Source: an uncultured Hyphomicrobiales bacterium (GTDB lineage Bacteria > Pseudomonadota > Alphaproteobacteria > Rhizobiales > Beijerinckiaceae). Taken from it: a stretch of 18,704 bases of DNA. The DNA lies in NCBI GenBank assembly GCA_903918155.1, contig CAIXDD010000307.1, positions 1 through 18,704 of the forward strand. Reading direction: 5' to 3'. The position numbers were made by a program, and so were the translations under genes. The notes below the pieces were generated by a model. It did no database searches and had not been told where the DNA came from. It saw only the letters and a list, made by a program, of their open reading frames with translations. This document shows, piece after piece, positions 7,422 to 14,636 of the stretch; position 1 is the stretch's first letter; each line of letters starts with the position of its first letter.

Positions 7422-7434
7422 GGCGCGCTCCCGA

Positions 7435-7458
7435 ACTTTTCTCCATGATCGGAAAAGT
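7435..7458. promoter_or_regulatory. Dyad upstream of the TctC-type gene, candidate operator
   Basis: A perfect inverted repeat ACTTTTC-N10-GAAAAGT lies 14 bases upstream of the start codon at 7421. Its A/T content stands out against the GC-rich surroundings, and its 24-bp span with half-sites about 1.5 helical turns apart suits a dimeric repressor. The near edge is also where a leader would run into the ribosome-binding site. No regulator gene adjoins it. Confidence 0.35.
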
Positions 7459-7490
7459 CGGCGGGCCGATCAAGCGAAATGGCGCGCGCG

Positions 7491-7518
7491 CCCGTCACCC
7501 GTCACCCGTCGCCTGTCA
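7491..7518. repeat. 7-bp tandem repeat, four copies, over the end of the 170-residue gene
   Basis: Four consecutive 7-base units (CCCGTCA, CCCGTCA, CCCGTCG, CCTGTCA) span the last codons and stop of the leftward gene ending at 7502. The TGA stop is itself part of a unit. A gain or loss of one copy would shift the reading frame only at the extreme C-terminus. Confidence 0.7.
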
Positions 7519-8014
7519 CGCAAGATTGCGCATCGCGGGCGAGCGCGCGCAACAGCTCGCCGCTGATGAGTCCCGCTTCGCCGGCCCCGTCGAATCCCGC
7601 GCCCGATTGCGCCTCATCGGCGCTTTTGGGCAGGAAGAGGCGGCTCGCCCCGTCGCGCAGGAGAATCTGCGCGCTTGGCCGCGTACGGTTGAGCACGACC
7701 AGACGAACGCCGTCCGCCTCTTCGGTTTCCGCGAGCAGGGACGCGAGCACTTTCACCAGCCGGCGCCCCAATGTGACCTGCTCCACCAGATCGCCGAAGG
7801 CGAGGCAGGCGGACACGGCGTGGGAGGGCTTGGCAGCGCCGAAATGCGCGAGCAATCCGCTGGCCAGCGCGTCGCGATCCAAAGGCGGCGCGTAACGTCC
7901 GCGCCCGGCTGGCCAGAGGCCCGCGCGCCGCAGCGCGAGGCTGCGCGTTTCAAGATCGCCGCGTCCGCGCGCCAGAGCCTCGCCCATCAGCGTTTCAAAA
8001 CCGCGTCCGCGCAT
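7502..8014 (-). CDS. Uncharacterised 170-residue protein coupled to the hybrid kinase
   Basis: I do not recognise a named family. The protein has no signal peptide or membrane segment, so it is likely cytoplasmic. Residues about 22-50 (TRSLALRRAGLWPAGRGRYAPPLDR) resemble an Arg-rich N-terminal motif I associate with uncharacterised alphaproteobacterial proteins: a short helix, R-x-A-G-L-x-P, a Gly/Arg turn, then P-P-L before a second helix. After that comes an alternating alpha/beta stretch (VRLVVLNRTRPSAQILL) and an acidic Ala/Gly-rich end. Its ATG shares one base with the kinase's TGA (TGATG) and there is no good ribosome-binding site, so translation is probably coupled to the kinase. By position it may be an accessory or output protein of the phosphorelay; that is inference only. 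Confidence 0.75.
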   Translation of the reverse strand: MRGRGFETLMGEALARGRGDLETRSLALRRAGLWPAGRGRYAPPLDRDALASGLLAHFGAAKPSHAVSACLAFGDLVEQVTLGRRLVKVLASLLAETEEADGVRLVVLNRTRPSAQILLRDGASRLFLPKSADEAQSGAGFDGAGEAGLISGELLRALARDAQSCVTGDG

Positions 8015-10605
8015 CAGGCGGAGGCCCGCGCGTCGAGATCGCGGCGCGCGTCCCGTTCATCCCGTTCCCGCACGGCGCGCGCGAGCAGCGCGTCCAGCTC
8101 GGAATCTTCGAAGGGCTTGCGCAACATATGGTCCATGCCCGCCTCGCGCCCGCGCGTCTGGTCTTCCGGCAGAACCTGCGCGGTGAGGGCGGAAACGAGC
8201 GGGCGGCGCGCGCCCGCTTGCGTCTCGCCTTCCGCCCGGATCGCGGCGGCCGCTTCGAAACCGTTCATCTTCGGCATCTGGATGTCGAGGAGGATCAGGT
8301 CGAACGCCTGCGCGCGCGCGGCCGCGACGGCGGCTTCGCCATCCTCCACGCAGGTCACGCGGCAATGACGCTTCTCCAGCATCAAACGGATCAGAAGCAG
8401 GCTGGCGCGCGTGTCGTCGGCCACCAGCACGTTGAGAAACGCCGGCGTCTGGCGCCCTGGCGCACGCCGCGCCGGCATGCGCGCGTCCACGCCCGCGGCG
8501 GGGATCGTGACCACGAAAGTGGCGCCTGCGCCGGGCGCGCCTTTGGCTTCGATGCGCCCGCCCATCAAGGCGACAAGCTCCTTCACGATGGCCAGACCGA
8601 GGCCTGAGCCCGGCTTGTCGGCGGCGCGTTCGCCACGGCTGAAGGCTTCGAACAGACTGGCCGCGCTGGCCGAGTCGATCCCGCAGCCGGTGTCCTCCAC
8701 GCTGAAGCGCAGATGGTCGGCGTCCTCGCCGGGCGCGATGCGCAGGACGACTGCGCCCTGATCGGTGAATTTGATGGCGTTGCTGAGCAGATTGGTGAGG
8801 ATTTGCAGCAGCCGCCGCTGATCGGTCGTCACCCAGTCGGGCGTCTGCGGCGCGATGGACAATGTGAGCGCGAGCCCCTTCTGGGCGGCCAGCGGCCGCG
8901 CGATCGACTCGAGGCGTCGCGCGAGCGCTGCGATCTCGACGGGGCCGAGCGAGACGTTGAGCCGGCCCGCCTCGGCGCTCGAGAAATCGAGAATGTCGTC
9001 CACGATGGAGATCAGATGCGCGCTCGACTCATGGATCATGTCCGCGATTTTGCGCGCGCCGGCGGGCATGGGCTCCTGAACGAGCAGCCGCGAGAAACCG
9101 AGCACGGAATGCAGCGGCGTGCGGATCTCATGGCTCATGCGCGCCAGAAAGGCCGAACGCGCGCGGCTGGCCGCCTGCGCCTCGTCGCGCGCCTTGGCGA
9201 CCATGATGGAATCGCGATGCTTGCGCGTGACGTCGGCGATGGTGCGCACGAAGCCTCCGTCCTCCAGCCGTTTCGTGCGCAGGTCGAGCACGCGCCCCGC
9301 AGGCCCGGCGCAGAGCGCGCTCCGATCCGCAAGATCGAGGCGCAAAGCCTCCGCAAGATCGGCGAGATCGTCGCCGCAGGCGGCGATCTCGATCTGCGCG
9401 ACGCGCGCGCGCATCTCGTCATTCGTGTGCGGAGCGTCCCCGCGCGGCGCGTCGATTCCAAGCAGCGCGAAGGATTGATCGTTGCTGACCAGAATCGCGC
9501 CCTGATGGTCCAGCAGCATGATCCCGTCGCTCATGTTCTCCAGCGCGCAGGTGAGGTCGCGCGCCGCATGGGCGATTTTCCGGCGCGCCTGCGCAAGCTG
9601 GCGCATGGCGCGGGCGAGCTTGTAGCGCCGCCAGCTCGCCGCCGCGATCAGCGGAATGCAGAACAGGGTGAGCGCGAGCGCCATCAGCGTCAATTGCCGC
9701 CGCATATTGGCCACGTCGTCGTCGATCTGCGCCAAGGGCGTGGACACGGCGACATAGAGATCGGCTCCGCTCACCTGTCCCGCGCAGATCATGTTCTCGA
9801 CGCCGTCGCGGGCCGACACCGCGATGAAACATCCCGCTCCTGGCGCGGCGCGCCGCACCATGTCGAGATAGGCGACCTTGCGGGACAGCTGGTCCTGCGC
9901 GTCCGGTCCGCCGCGCGCGCGTATGAGTCCGTCAGCCCCCAGAAGCGTGATCGCGCCGCCGTCGAGCTGCATGGAGCCGTAGAAACTGGAGAAGGAGTCC
10001 GGATTGACCGAGGCGACCAGCACGCCGGATGCCTCGCCGGCGGCGTCGAGCACCTTGCGCGTGAACTGGATGGACCAGCGGCCCGACACGCGACCCACCA
10101 GCGGCGCGCCGATATAGAGCGAATCGTCGGGGCGCTCCAGATGCACGCGGATATGCTCGCGGTCGCTCAGGTCCAGCGTCTGGCCGGGATCGCCGAGATT
10201 GGACTCGATCATCACGCCCCGCGCGTCCACGCGGGCGATCTGCAGGATCAGGTCTTTCTTGAAATAATCCGAGCCCGTGTAATCGGCGAGCCTGAAGGCG
10301 GGGCCCTGGGCGAGCATCGCGCTTCGCAGCAGGATCAGGGCCGCGTCGATCTCCTTGACGCTGCGGCTGACATGTTCGGCATAGGCGCGGGTGAGGTTGG
10401 ACAGCGTGCGTTCGGCGCCCGCGCGCGTGAGGCGCTGCTGCTCTTCGATGTGAAAATAGACGAAGGACCAGAGCGTGGCGACAAGCAAGAGGCCGAAGCC
10501 GGTGGAGGCCTGCGCGATCGCGGCGAATGCGTCGCGCAGGCGAGTCAGGTCTTTCGAATTCTCCGTGCGGCGCGCATCGGGCTTGATGGGCTCGTCTCCG
10601 ATCAC
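8014..10605 (-). CDS. Hybrid sensor histidine kinase with Cache-like sensor, PAS and receiver domains
   Basis: Membrane sensor kinase of 863 residues. Order: short cytoplasmic N-terminus, membrane segment about 35-52, periplasmic sensor 53-303 of PDC/Cache type (DREHIRVHLERPDD, IGAPLVGRVSGRW, GADGLIRAR), membrane segment about 304-324, PAS-like domain about 350-460, HisKA with H492 (MSHEIRTPLHS), HATPase with N-box N605/N609 (LTNLLSNAIKF), G1 at DTGCGI and G2 at GSGLGLAI, then a C-terminal receiver with acidic pair D730-D731, phospho-acceptor D774 (LLDIQMPKMNG) and K830. All catalytic residues are present. The start is GTG, overlapping the response regulator's stop as GTGA; no strong ribosome-binding site, so coupled translation. 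It probably autophosphorylates H492, passes phosphate to D774, then via the nearby Hpt protein to the regulator. The signal is unknown; Cache domains often bind small organic molecules. Confidence 0.95.
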   Translation of the reverse strand: MIGDEPIKPDARRTENSKDLTRLRDAFAAIAQASTGFGLLLVATLWSFVYFHIEEQQRLTRAGAERTLSNLTRAYAEHVSRSVKEIDAALILLRSAMLAQGPAFRLADYTGSDYFKKDLILQIARVDARGVMIESNLGDPGQTLDLSDREHIRVHLERPDDSLYIGAPLVGRVSGRWSIQFTRKVLDAAGEASGVLVASVNPDSFSSFYGSMQLDGGAITLLGADGLIRARGGPDAQDQLSRKVAYLDMVRRAAPGAGCFIAVSARDGVENMICAGQVSGADLYVAVSTPLAQIDDDVANMRRQLTLMALALTLFCIPLIAAASWRRYKLARAMRQLAQARRKIAHAARDLTCALENMSDGIMLLDHQGAILVSNDQSFALLGIDAPRGDAPHTNDEMRARVAQIEIAACGDDLADLAEALRLDLADRSALCAGPAGRVLDLRTKRLEDGGFVRTIADVTRKHRDSIMVAKARDEAQAASRARSAFLARMSHEIRTPLHSVLGFSRLLVQEPMPAGARKIADMIHESSAHLISIVDDILDFSSAEAGRLNVSLGPVEIAALARRLESIARPLAAQKGLALTLSIAPQTPDWVTTDQRRLLQILTNLLSNAIKFTDQGAVVLRIAPGEDADHLRFSVEDTGCGIDSASAASLFEAFSRGERAADKPGSGLGLAIVKELVALMGGRIEAKGAPGAGATFVVTIPAAGVDARMPARRAPGRQTPAFLNVLVADDTRASLLLIRLMLEKRHCRVTCVEDGEAAVAAARAQAFDLILLDIQMPKMNGFEAAAAIRAEGETQAGARRPLVSALTAQVLPEDQTRGREAGMDHMLRKPFEDSELDALLARAVRERDERDARRDLDARASA

Positions 10606-11342
10606 GGCGTCGACTGGAGATCGACGGATTCATCGAGCGGCGGGGCGCCGTCCTGCGGGCGCTTGCGCTCCAGCGCGAAGCGATAGCCCTCGCCGCGCAC
10701 GCTCCAGATGAGCGAGGACTGGCCGGTCGGGTCGAGCTTCTTGCGCAATTTGCTCACGAGCACGTCCACGGCGCGGCTGCTCGCCACATTGGACTTGCCG
10801 AGCACGCGGCGGGCGATCGTGTCGCGCGTGAGGATCTTGCCGTCGGCCTCCATCAGGATGCGCGCGAGCAGGAATTCGGAATGGCTGAGCGACACGTCGG
10901 GAAAGCCCGGCCGCACGATCTTCCGGTTCACGAGGTCGAGCACGAAGGCGCCGAAATCGATGATGGAGCCGTAATTGCGGCTGGCGGCCAGACGTTCGAT
11001 GCGGCGCATGCGCAGCAGCAATTCGCGCAGGTCGATGGGCTTCACCATGTAATCTTCGGCGCCAAGTTCGAGGCTGATCACGCGGTCGCCCACTTCCTCG
11101 CGCGCGGAAATGACGAGAATGGAGAGGTCCCGGTCGGCGTATTCGCGCAGGAGCGAATAGCCGTCGCCGTCCTCAAGCTGCAGGTCGAGCAGCATGAGGT
11201 TGGGCTGCACGGATGGCAGCAGGCGGCGCGCGGACGCAAGCGACCACGCCTCATAGACTTCGTAATTGTTCTTGCGCAGGAACGTCCCGAGCATCTTGCG
11301 GAAGGAGGATGCGTCTTCGACCAAAAGGACTCGGCTTGTCAT
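10602..11342 (-). CDS. OmpR-family response regulator
   Basis: DNA-binding response regulator of 246 residues. The receiver (1-120) has acidic residues E9/D10, phospho-acceptor D53 (LMLLDLQLEDGDGY) and K101 (YMVKPID). Residues about 130-230 form a winged-helix trans_reg_C domain (SLSHSEFLLARIL, VDVLVSKLRKKLD, IWSVRGEGYRF). A 16-residue acidic tail follows. First gene of a three-gene leftward operon: its TGA overlaps the kinase's GTG start by four bases. It is the expected final acceptor of the phosphorelay and likely controls its own operon and the divergent Hpt gene from the 73-bp gap. Which other genes it controls cannot be seen. Confidence 0.95.
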   Translation of the reverse strand: MTSRVLLVEDASSFRKMLGTFLRKNNYEVYEAWSLASARRLLPSVQPNLMLLDLQLEDGDGYSLLREYADRDLSILVISAREEVGDRVISLELGAEDYMVKPIDLRELLLRMRRIERLAASRNYGSIIDFGAFVLDLVNRKIVRPGFPDVSLSHSEFLLARILMEADGKILTRDTIARRVLGKSNVASSRAVDVLVSKLRKKLDPTGQSSLIWSVRGEGYRFALERKRPQDGAPPLDESVDLQSTP

Positions 11343-11415
11343 GATCGGATGCTCTTGTTACTCGGGTTGTCGGGTCGCGGCGCCGCGTGGCCCCATGCTC
11401 CAGGGGCGATGAGCG
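11343..11415. promoter_or_regulatory. Divergent promoter gap with a 12-bp palindrome
   Basis: Seventy-three bases separate the start codons of the response-regulator operon and the Hpt-like gene, so both promoters must overlap here unless one gene starts within its neighbour. A perfect palindrome CGCGGCGCCGCG sits at 11376-11387, near the middle, with a repeated CGGGT just to its left. In GC-rich DNA short CG palindromes arise easily, so an operator role is only a possibility. No clear -10 or -35 element is visible. Confidence 0.3.
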
Positions 11416-11763
11416 ATGACGCCTGGTTCGATCTCCGCTTGCGAAACGGATCGCGCCGCCTTGCAGCGTTTGCGTGACGCGCTGGGCGCCGAAGCCTTGT
11501 CGATGCTTGCGGACTCCTGCGCGCAGGACCTCGACGAGGCCTGCGCCGGTCTGGCCGCTCCGTCGCTGGACGGCGAAACGGTCAAAAAGCTCGCCCACAA
11601 GATGGCCGGCCTGCTCGGCCAATACGCCTGCCCCTCCGCCTCAGCCTTCGCCCGCGGCCTCGCCCAGGGCGCGGCGGGCGACGCGCTGGCGGCGGCGGGC
11701 CTGCTGGCCGAAAGAGGCAGGGCCTGCGCCGCGGAGCTGCGGGCTCTCGCGGCGGCGCCATAG
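11416..11763 (+). CDS. Hpt-like phosphotransfer protein
   Basis: A 115-residue, mostly alpha-helical, soluble protein, the usual size of a free-standing histidine phosphotransfer domain. The diagnostic piece is KLAHKMAGLLGQYACPSASAFARGL, matching the Hpt pattern AHxxxGxxGxxG/C...A..LE, with H61 the likely phosphorylated residue. The preceding helix (DDLDEACAGL-like) and the Ala-rich helices after it fit a four-helix bundle. It diverges from the response regulator and hybrid kinase, which otherwise lack an Hpt step between D774 and D53. AGGGGCG lies upstream at slightly long spacing. Codon use matches neighbours. The main alternative is a small helical protein of other function. Confidence 0.65.
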   Translation: MTPGSISACETDRAALQRLRDALGAEALSMLADSCAQDLDEACAGLAAPSLDGETVKKLAHKMAGLLGQYACPSASAFARGLAQGAAGDALAAAGLLAERGRACAAELRALAAAP

Positions 11764-11910
11764 CTCAGTCTCTGGAGACGTTCGGCGGCAACCATAGTCT
11801 CCGTTTAGCCGATAGAAGGTCAACGCCACGCTTACAAAGCTGAAAAACTGTGCACAACTTGTATTTTATAGGTGACTTGTGATGGCTTTTTCAGGGCCCC
11901 GCGGCGCCCT
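11764..11910. other. Convergent intergenic region with long imperfect hairpin
   Basis: This gap lies between the 3' ends of the Hpt-like gene and otsA and is the most A/T-rich stretch in the window. A dyad spans 11840-11894: outer arms CTGAAAAA/TTTTTCAG (8 bp), a symmetric 5x5 internal loop, inner arms CACAA/TTGTG (5 bp) and a 19-base loop. With A-tract on one side and T-tract on the other it has the layout of a bidirectional terminator, though the inner stem is weak. A GC hairpin, AGGGC/GCCCT, lies right after the otsA stop on the minus strand but has no T-run. Confidence 0.4.
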
Positions 11911-13482
11911 TCAGCCGGCGGCCTCCCGGCGCTGGTCGTCGTCCAGCCCCGGCGCGCGCTCGCCGTTGCGAAGGTCGCGCAGGAAGGCCCCCGTCCACCA
12001 TCCCACGTCGCAGCGGCGCAGGGTCGCAGCCATAGCCGCCCAGCGCGCGCGCCGCTCCTCCAGCGGCATGTCGAGCGCCTGCCGGATCGCCTCCGCCACT
12101 TCGAACTTGTCGTTGGGATTCACGATCAGCGCCTGCGGCAATTGCTGGGCGGCTCCGGCGAAACGGGAGAGCACGAGCGCGCCGGGGTCGGCGGGATCCT
12201 GCGCTGCGACATATTCCTTCGCGACGAGATTCATGCCGTCGCGCAGCGGCGTGACGAGGCCCACGCGCGCCATGCGGAAAAGGCCCGCGAGCGCGGCGCG
12301 CGGATAGGCGCTGGTCACATAGCGGATCGGCGTCCAGTCCGGCTCGCCCAGCTCGCCGTTGATGCGCCCGATGGTCTCGTTCGTCTGGCGCGTGAGCTTG
12401 GCGTATTCGGGCACTTCGGCGCGGCTCGTGGGCGCGATCTGCAGAAAGACGACCGCGCCGCGCTGGTCGGGATTGGCGAGCAGGAAGCGTTCATAGGCCT
12501 CCATGCGCTCCGGGATGCCCTTCGAATAATCGAGCCGGTCGACGGACATGATCAGGCGTCGCTGCGCCAGGCTCTTCGCGGTCTCGCGCACCATGCGCGT
12601 GGCGGGCGTGCGTTCGGCGGCGAGGCGAAAAGCGTCGAAATCGATGCCGATCGGATAGGCCTTGATGCGCGTGCGCCGCGCGCCGCGCTCCACGCTGCGC
12701 GCCCCCACCGGCGCGGCCTGCGCGTCCTCGATGAGCGCGCGGCGCAGATTGTCCGCGTCGCGTTCGGTCTGCAGGCCCACGAGATCGTAATCGAGCATGC
12801 CGCGCAGGAGATCGCAGCTGCCCGGCAGCACGCCCAACACTTCCGGCGCGGGCCAGGGGATGTGGTGGAAATAGCCGATGCGATTGGCCGCGCCCAGCGC
12901 GCGCAATTCCGAGGCGAGCGGCATCAGATGATAATCATGAACCCACACGACGTCTTCGGGCTTCAGCAGGCGTGCGAGCGCGCGGGCGAAGGCGCGGTTC
13001 ACGCGGCGATAGCCGCCGTAATCGGCGCGCGAGAATTCGGACAATCCGATGCGGTAATGCATCAGCGGCCACAGCGCGCGATTGGCGAAGCCGCTGTAAT
13101 ATTCCTGCTTGTCTTGCGCGGTGAGATCCATCACTGCGTAATGGGCCGCGCCTCGTTCAAGAAAGGTCGGCTCTTCGCAGGGCTGCGCGGAAATGCGGCC
13201 GCTCCAGCCGAACCAGAGACCCTGATGCCGTTCGAGCGCGTCCTTCAGCGCGACGGCGAGGCCGCCGGCGACGATCTTGCCCGAAGGGTCGGGCAGGGAC
13301 ACGCGGTTCGACACGACCACGAGCCGTCCGCCCGCGCGCGCGACGCGCACCGGCAGCGGACCGGCGATGGCGAGCGTCGCGCGTCGCGCGGACGCGATCT
13401 GGCGCGGGGCCTCATGGGGATGGGCGGCTTGTAGGCCAGCGTCTTGTCGATCAGCGTCTTGTCGATCAGGGTTTTGCACCAT
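11911..13482 (-). CDS. otsA: Trehalose-6-phosphate synthase (GT20)
   Basis: Makes trehalose 6-phosphate from UDP-glucose and glucose 6-phosphate in the cytoplasm, for osmotic, desiccation and heat protection. Family landmarks: VVVSNR (55-60), FGWSG (91-95), YYSGFANRALWPL, WVHDYHLMPL with D183, FHHIPW with H207, SVDRLDYSKG with R316 and K321 at the E. coli R262/K267 spacing, and LRDGMNLVAKEY with D415 and E423 at the D361/E369 spacing. The catalytic set is complete. The chosen ATG at 13482 gives 523 residues and an N-terminal extension of about 50 over E. coli OtsA, including a duplicated DRQDA. A GTG at 13350 (residue 45) would give the standard length but lacks a good ribosome site. It starts 43 bases after mepA on the same strand. 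The partner phosphatase otsB is not in the window. Confidence 0.93.
   Translation of the reverse strand: MVQNPDRQDADRQDAGLQAAHPHEAPRQIASARRATLAIAGPLPVRVARAGGRLVVVSNRVSLPDPSGKIVAGGLAVALKDALERHQGLWFGWSGRISAQPCEEPTFLERGAAHYAVMDLTAQDKQEYYSGFANRALWPLMHYRIGLSEFSRADYGGYRRVNRAFARALARLLKPEDVVWVHDYHLMPLASELRALGAANRIGYFHHIPWPAPEVLGVLPGSCDLLRGMLDYDLVGLQTERDADNLRRALIEDAQAAPVGARSVERGARRTRIKAYPIGIDFDAFRLAAERTPATRMVRETAKSLAQRRLIMSVDRLDYSKGIPERMEAYERFLLANPDQRGAVVFLQIAPTSRAEVPEYAKLTRQTNETIGRINGELGEPDWTPIRYVTSAYPRAALAGLFRMARVGLVTPLRDGMNLVAKEYVAAQDPADPGALVLSRFAGAAQQLPQALIVNPNDKFEVAEAIRQALDMPLEERRARWAAMAATLRRCDVGWWTGAFLRDLRNGERAPGLDDDQRREAAG
13441..13470. repeat. 15-bp perfect-but-one tandem duplication at the start of otsA
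   Basis: Two adjacent 15-base copies, GTCTTGTCGATCAGC and GTCTTGTCGATCAGG, differ only at the last base. Read on the minus strand they encode DRQDA-DRQDA near the N-terminus of the longest plausible OtsA. If translation really starts at the downstream GTG, the duplication lies in the otsA leader between mepA and otsA. Confidence 0.8.
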
Positions 13483-13525
13483 GCCGACCAACGCGCGAAC
13501 GGCCGCGCTGGTTTCACGCGCAGCT

Positions 13526-14500
13526 TCAGTCCGCTTTCAGCACCATGCGGCATTCGGCCGGCAATTGCGCAAGCGTCAGCGGCGGCTTGGGCTTCCAGGC
13601 GGGATCGGGCTTGGGATTGAGCGCCTCTTCGGTGAACCACCAATCAAGCGAGGCGTCGCATCCTTCGCCTTGCGGCGGTGGATCTTGCGCGCGGCATGCG
13701 GGATCGCCGGCCGGGCAGGCGATGCGCAGATGGAAATGATAATTGTGCCCCCAATAGGGGCGCACTTTCGCAAGCCAGCTGCGGTCGCCGCGCGCGTTGC
13801 GGCAGAGCGCCTTCTTGATGGCCGCGTTCACCAGCACGCGCTCGACGTCGGGTTGCTGGGCGGCGATGCGCAGCAAGTCCAGATGGCCGGGCGTGAAGAG
13901 GCTCGCCTCCACGTCGCGCTTGTCGGCGCGCACCATATCCACTGCGGACATGTCCTCGCGCTCGGCGAGCGTCAGCCTGCGCGCCGGCATGGGCGTGAGC
14001 CAGACGTCGGCGTCGAGCCCGATCTGGTGGGAGGCGTGGCCGGTGAGCATCGGCCCGCCGCGCGGTTGCGACAGGTCGCCGACGAGCAGCCCGGGCCACA
14101 CGCCCTCCGCCTTCGCCTGTCGCGCGATCCGCTCGACCGCCGCGATCAGGGTCGGATGCCCCCAATTGCGATTGCGCGACAGACGCATCACCTGCCAGGA
14201 CTCGCCGTCCACGGCGAGCGATCGTCCCCCCGCCAGGCAGCCGCGCGAATAAAAGCCGATGGAGCGCGCCGCCATGCGCGCGGGCAAGGCGCGGCGCGCG
14301 AATAATTCCTTCGCCGCGGTCTTGGGATCGTCAGGCCGGGCGAGCGGCGGCAGCGGCTTGGGCGCCAGCGTTCCCGCCTCCTGCGCGCGCGCCGGCGCGA
14401 GCGCCCACACGATCGCCGCAAGTGCGCAGGCGAGGCGGCGCGCGCGCGGACCGCCCGCCTGCGCCGCGCTCGATCCCGTCTTTTGAGCCAGCCTCGTCAT
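13526..14500 (-). CDS. mepA: Penicillin-insensitive murein endopeptidase (M74)
   Basis: Periplasmic zinc endopeptidase that cuts D-alanyl-meso-diaminopimelyl cross-links in peptidoglycan. The signal peptide ends near residue 39 (A-R-A-Q). The active site is complete: GHASHQIGLDADVW with H158 and D165 at the E. coli H113/D120 spacing, and WGHNYHFHLRI with H252, H255 and H257 matching H206, H209 and H211. Conserved cysteines occur around 88, 233, 262 and 269. The region GFYSRGCLAGG and the VMRLSRNRNWGHP segment are also typical. Length 324 is slightly above E. coli (274) because of Pro-rich N- and C-terminal parts. Start ATG has AAGGA four bases upstream. First gene of a leftward pair with otsA, divergent from an L,D-transpeptidase. 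Confidence 0.93.
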   Translation of the reverse strand: MTRLAQKTGSSAAQAGGPRARRLACALAAIVWALAPARAQEAGTLAPKPLPPLARPDDPKTAAKELFARRALPARMAARSIGFYSRGCLAGGRSLAVDGESWQVMRLSRNRNWGHPTLIAAVERIARQAKAEGVWPGLLVGDLSQPRGGPMLTGHASHQIGLDADVWLTPMPARRLTLAEREDMSAVDMVRADKRDVEASLFTPGHLDLLRIAAQQPDVERVLVNAAIKKALCRNARGDRSWLAKVRPYWGHNYHFHLRIACPAGDPACRAQDPPPQGEGCDASLDWWFTEEALNPKPDPAWKPKPPLTLAQLPAECRMVLKAD

Positions 14501-14636
14501 CGTCCTTGGTCCCGTCCGCCGCCATTACGCGGCGTCGCGGTTAAGGGATGGTCAACCTTCATGTCTTTTTTAGCTTTGCCTGCGCTGCGCCCGCCGTCAT
14601 TCTACAGCTCAAGCCAGACGAGGGGCGAGTTCGTTC
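14501..14636. promoter_or_regulatory. Divergent promoter gap between mepA and the L,D-transpeptidase gene
   Basis: This 136-bp gap should carry both promoters for two peptidoglycan enzymes. On the minus strand TTGACC (14555-14550) is a good -35 for mepA; the nearest -10-like sequence, GCGTAA (14530-14525), is 19 bases away, so the match is weak. A TTTTTTAGCTTTG stretch (14567-14579) lies on the plus-strand side. I see no strong dyad and no small gene. Confidence 0.3.

Noticed and set aside
8713..10686. Long plus-strand open frame opposite the hybrid kinase
   Set aside because: Antisense shadow; the minus strand has full kinase motifs and no ribosome site supports the plus frame.
11755..11830. 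TAGCTCAG near the Hpt gene stop, resembling a tRNA D-arm
   Set aside because: No acceptor stem pairing, no anticodon arm and no GTTCGA-type T-arm follow; the first part is coding.
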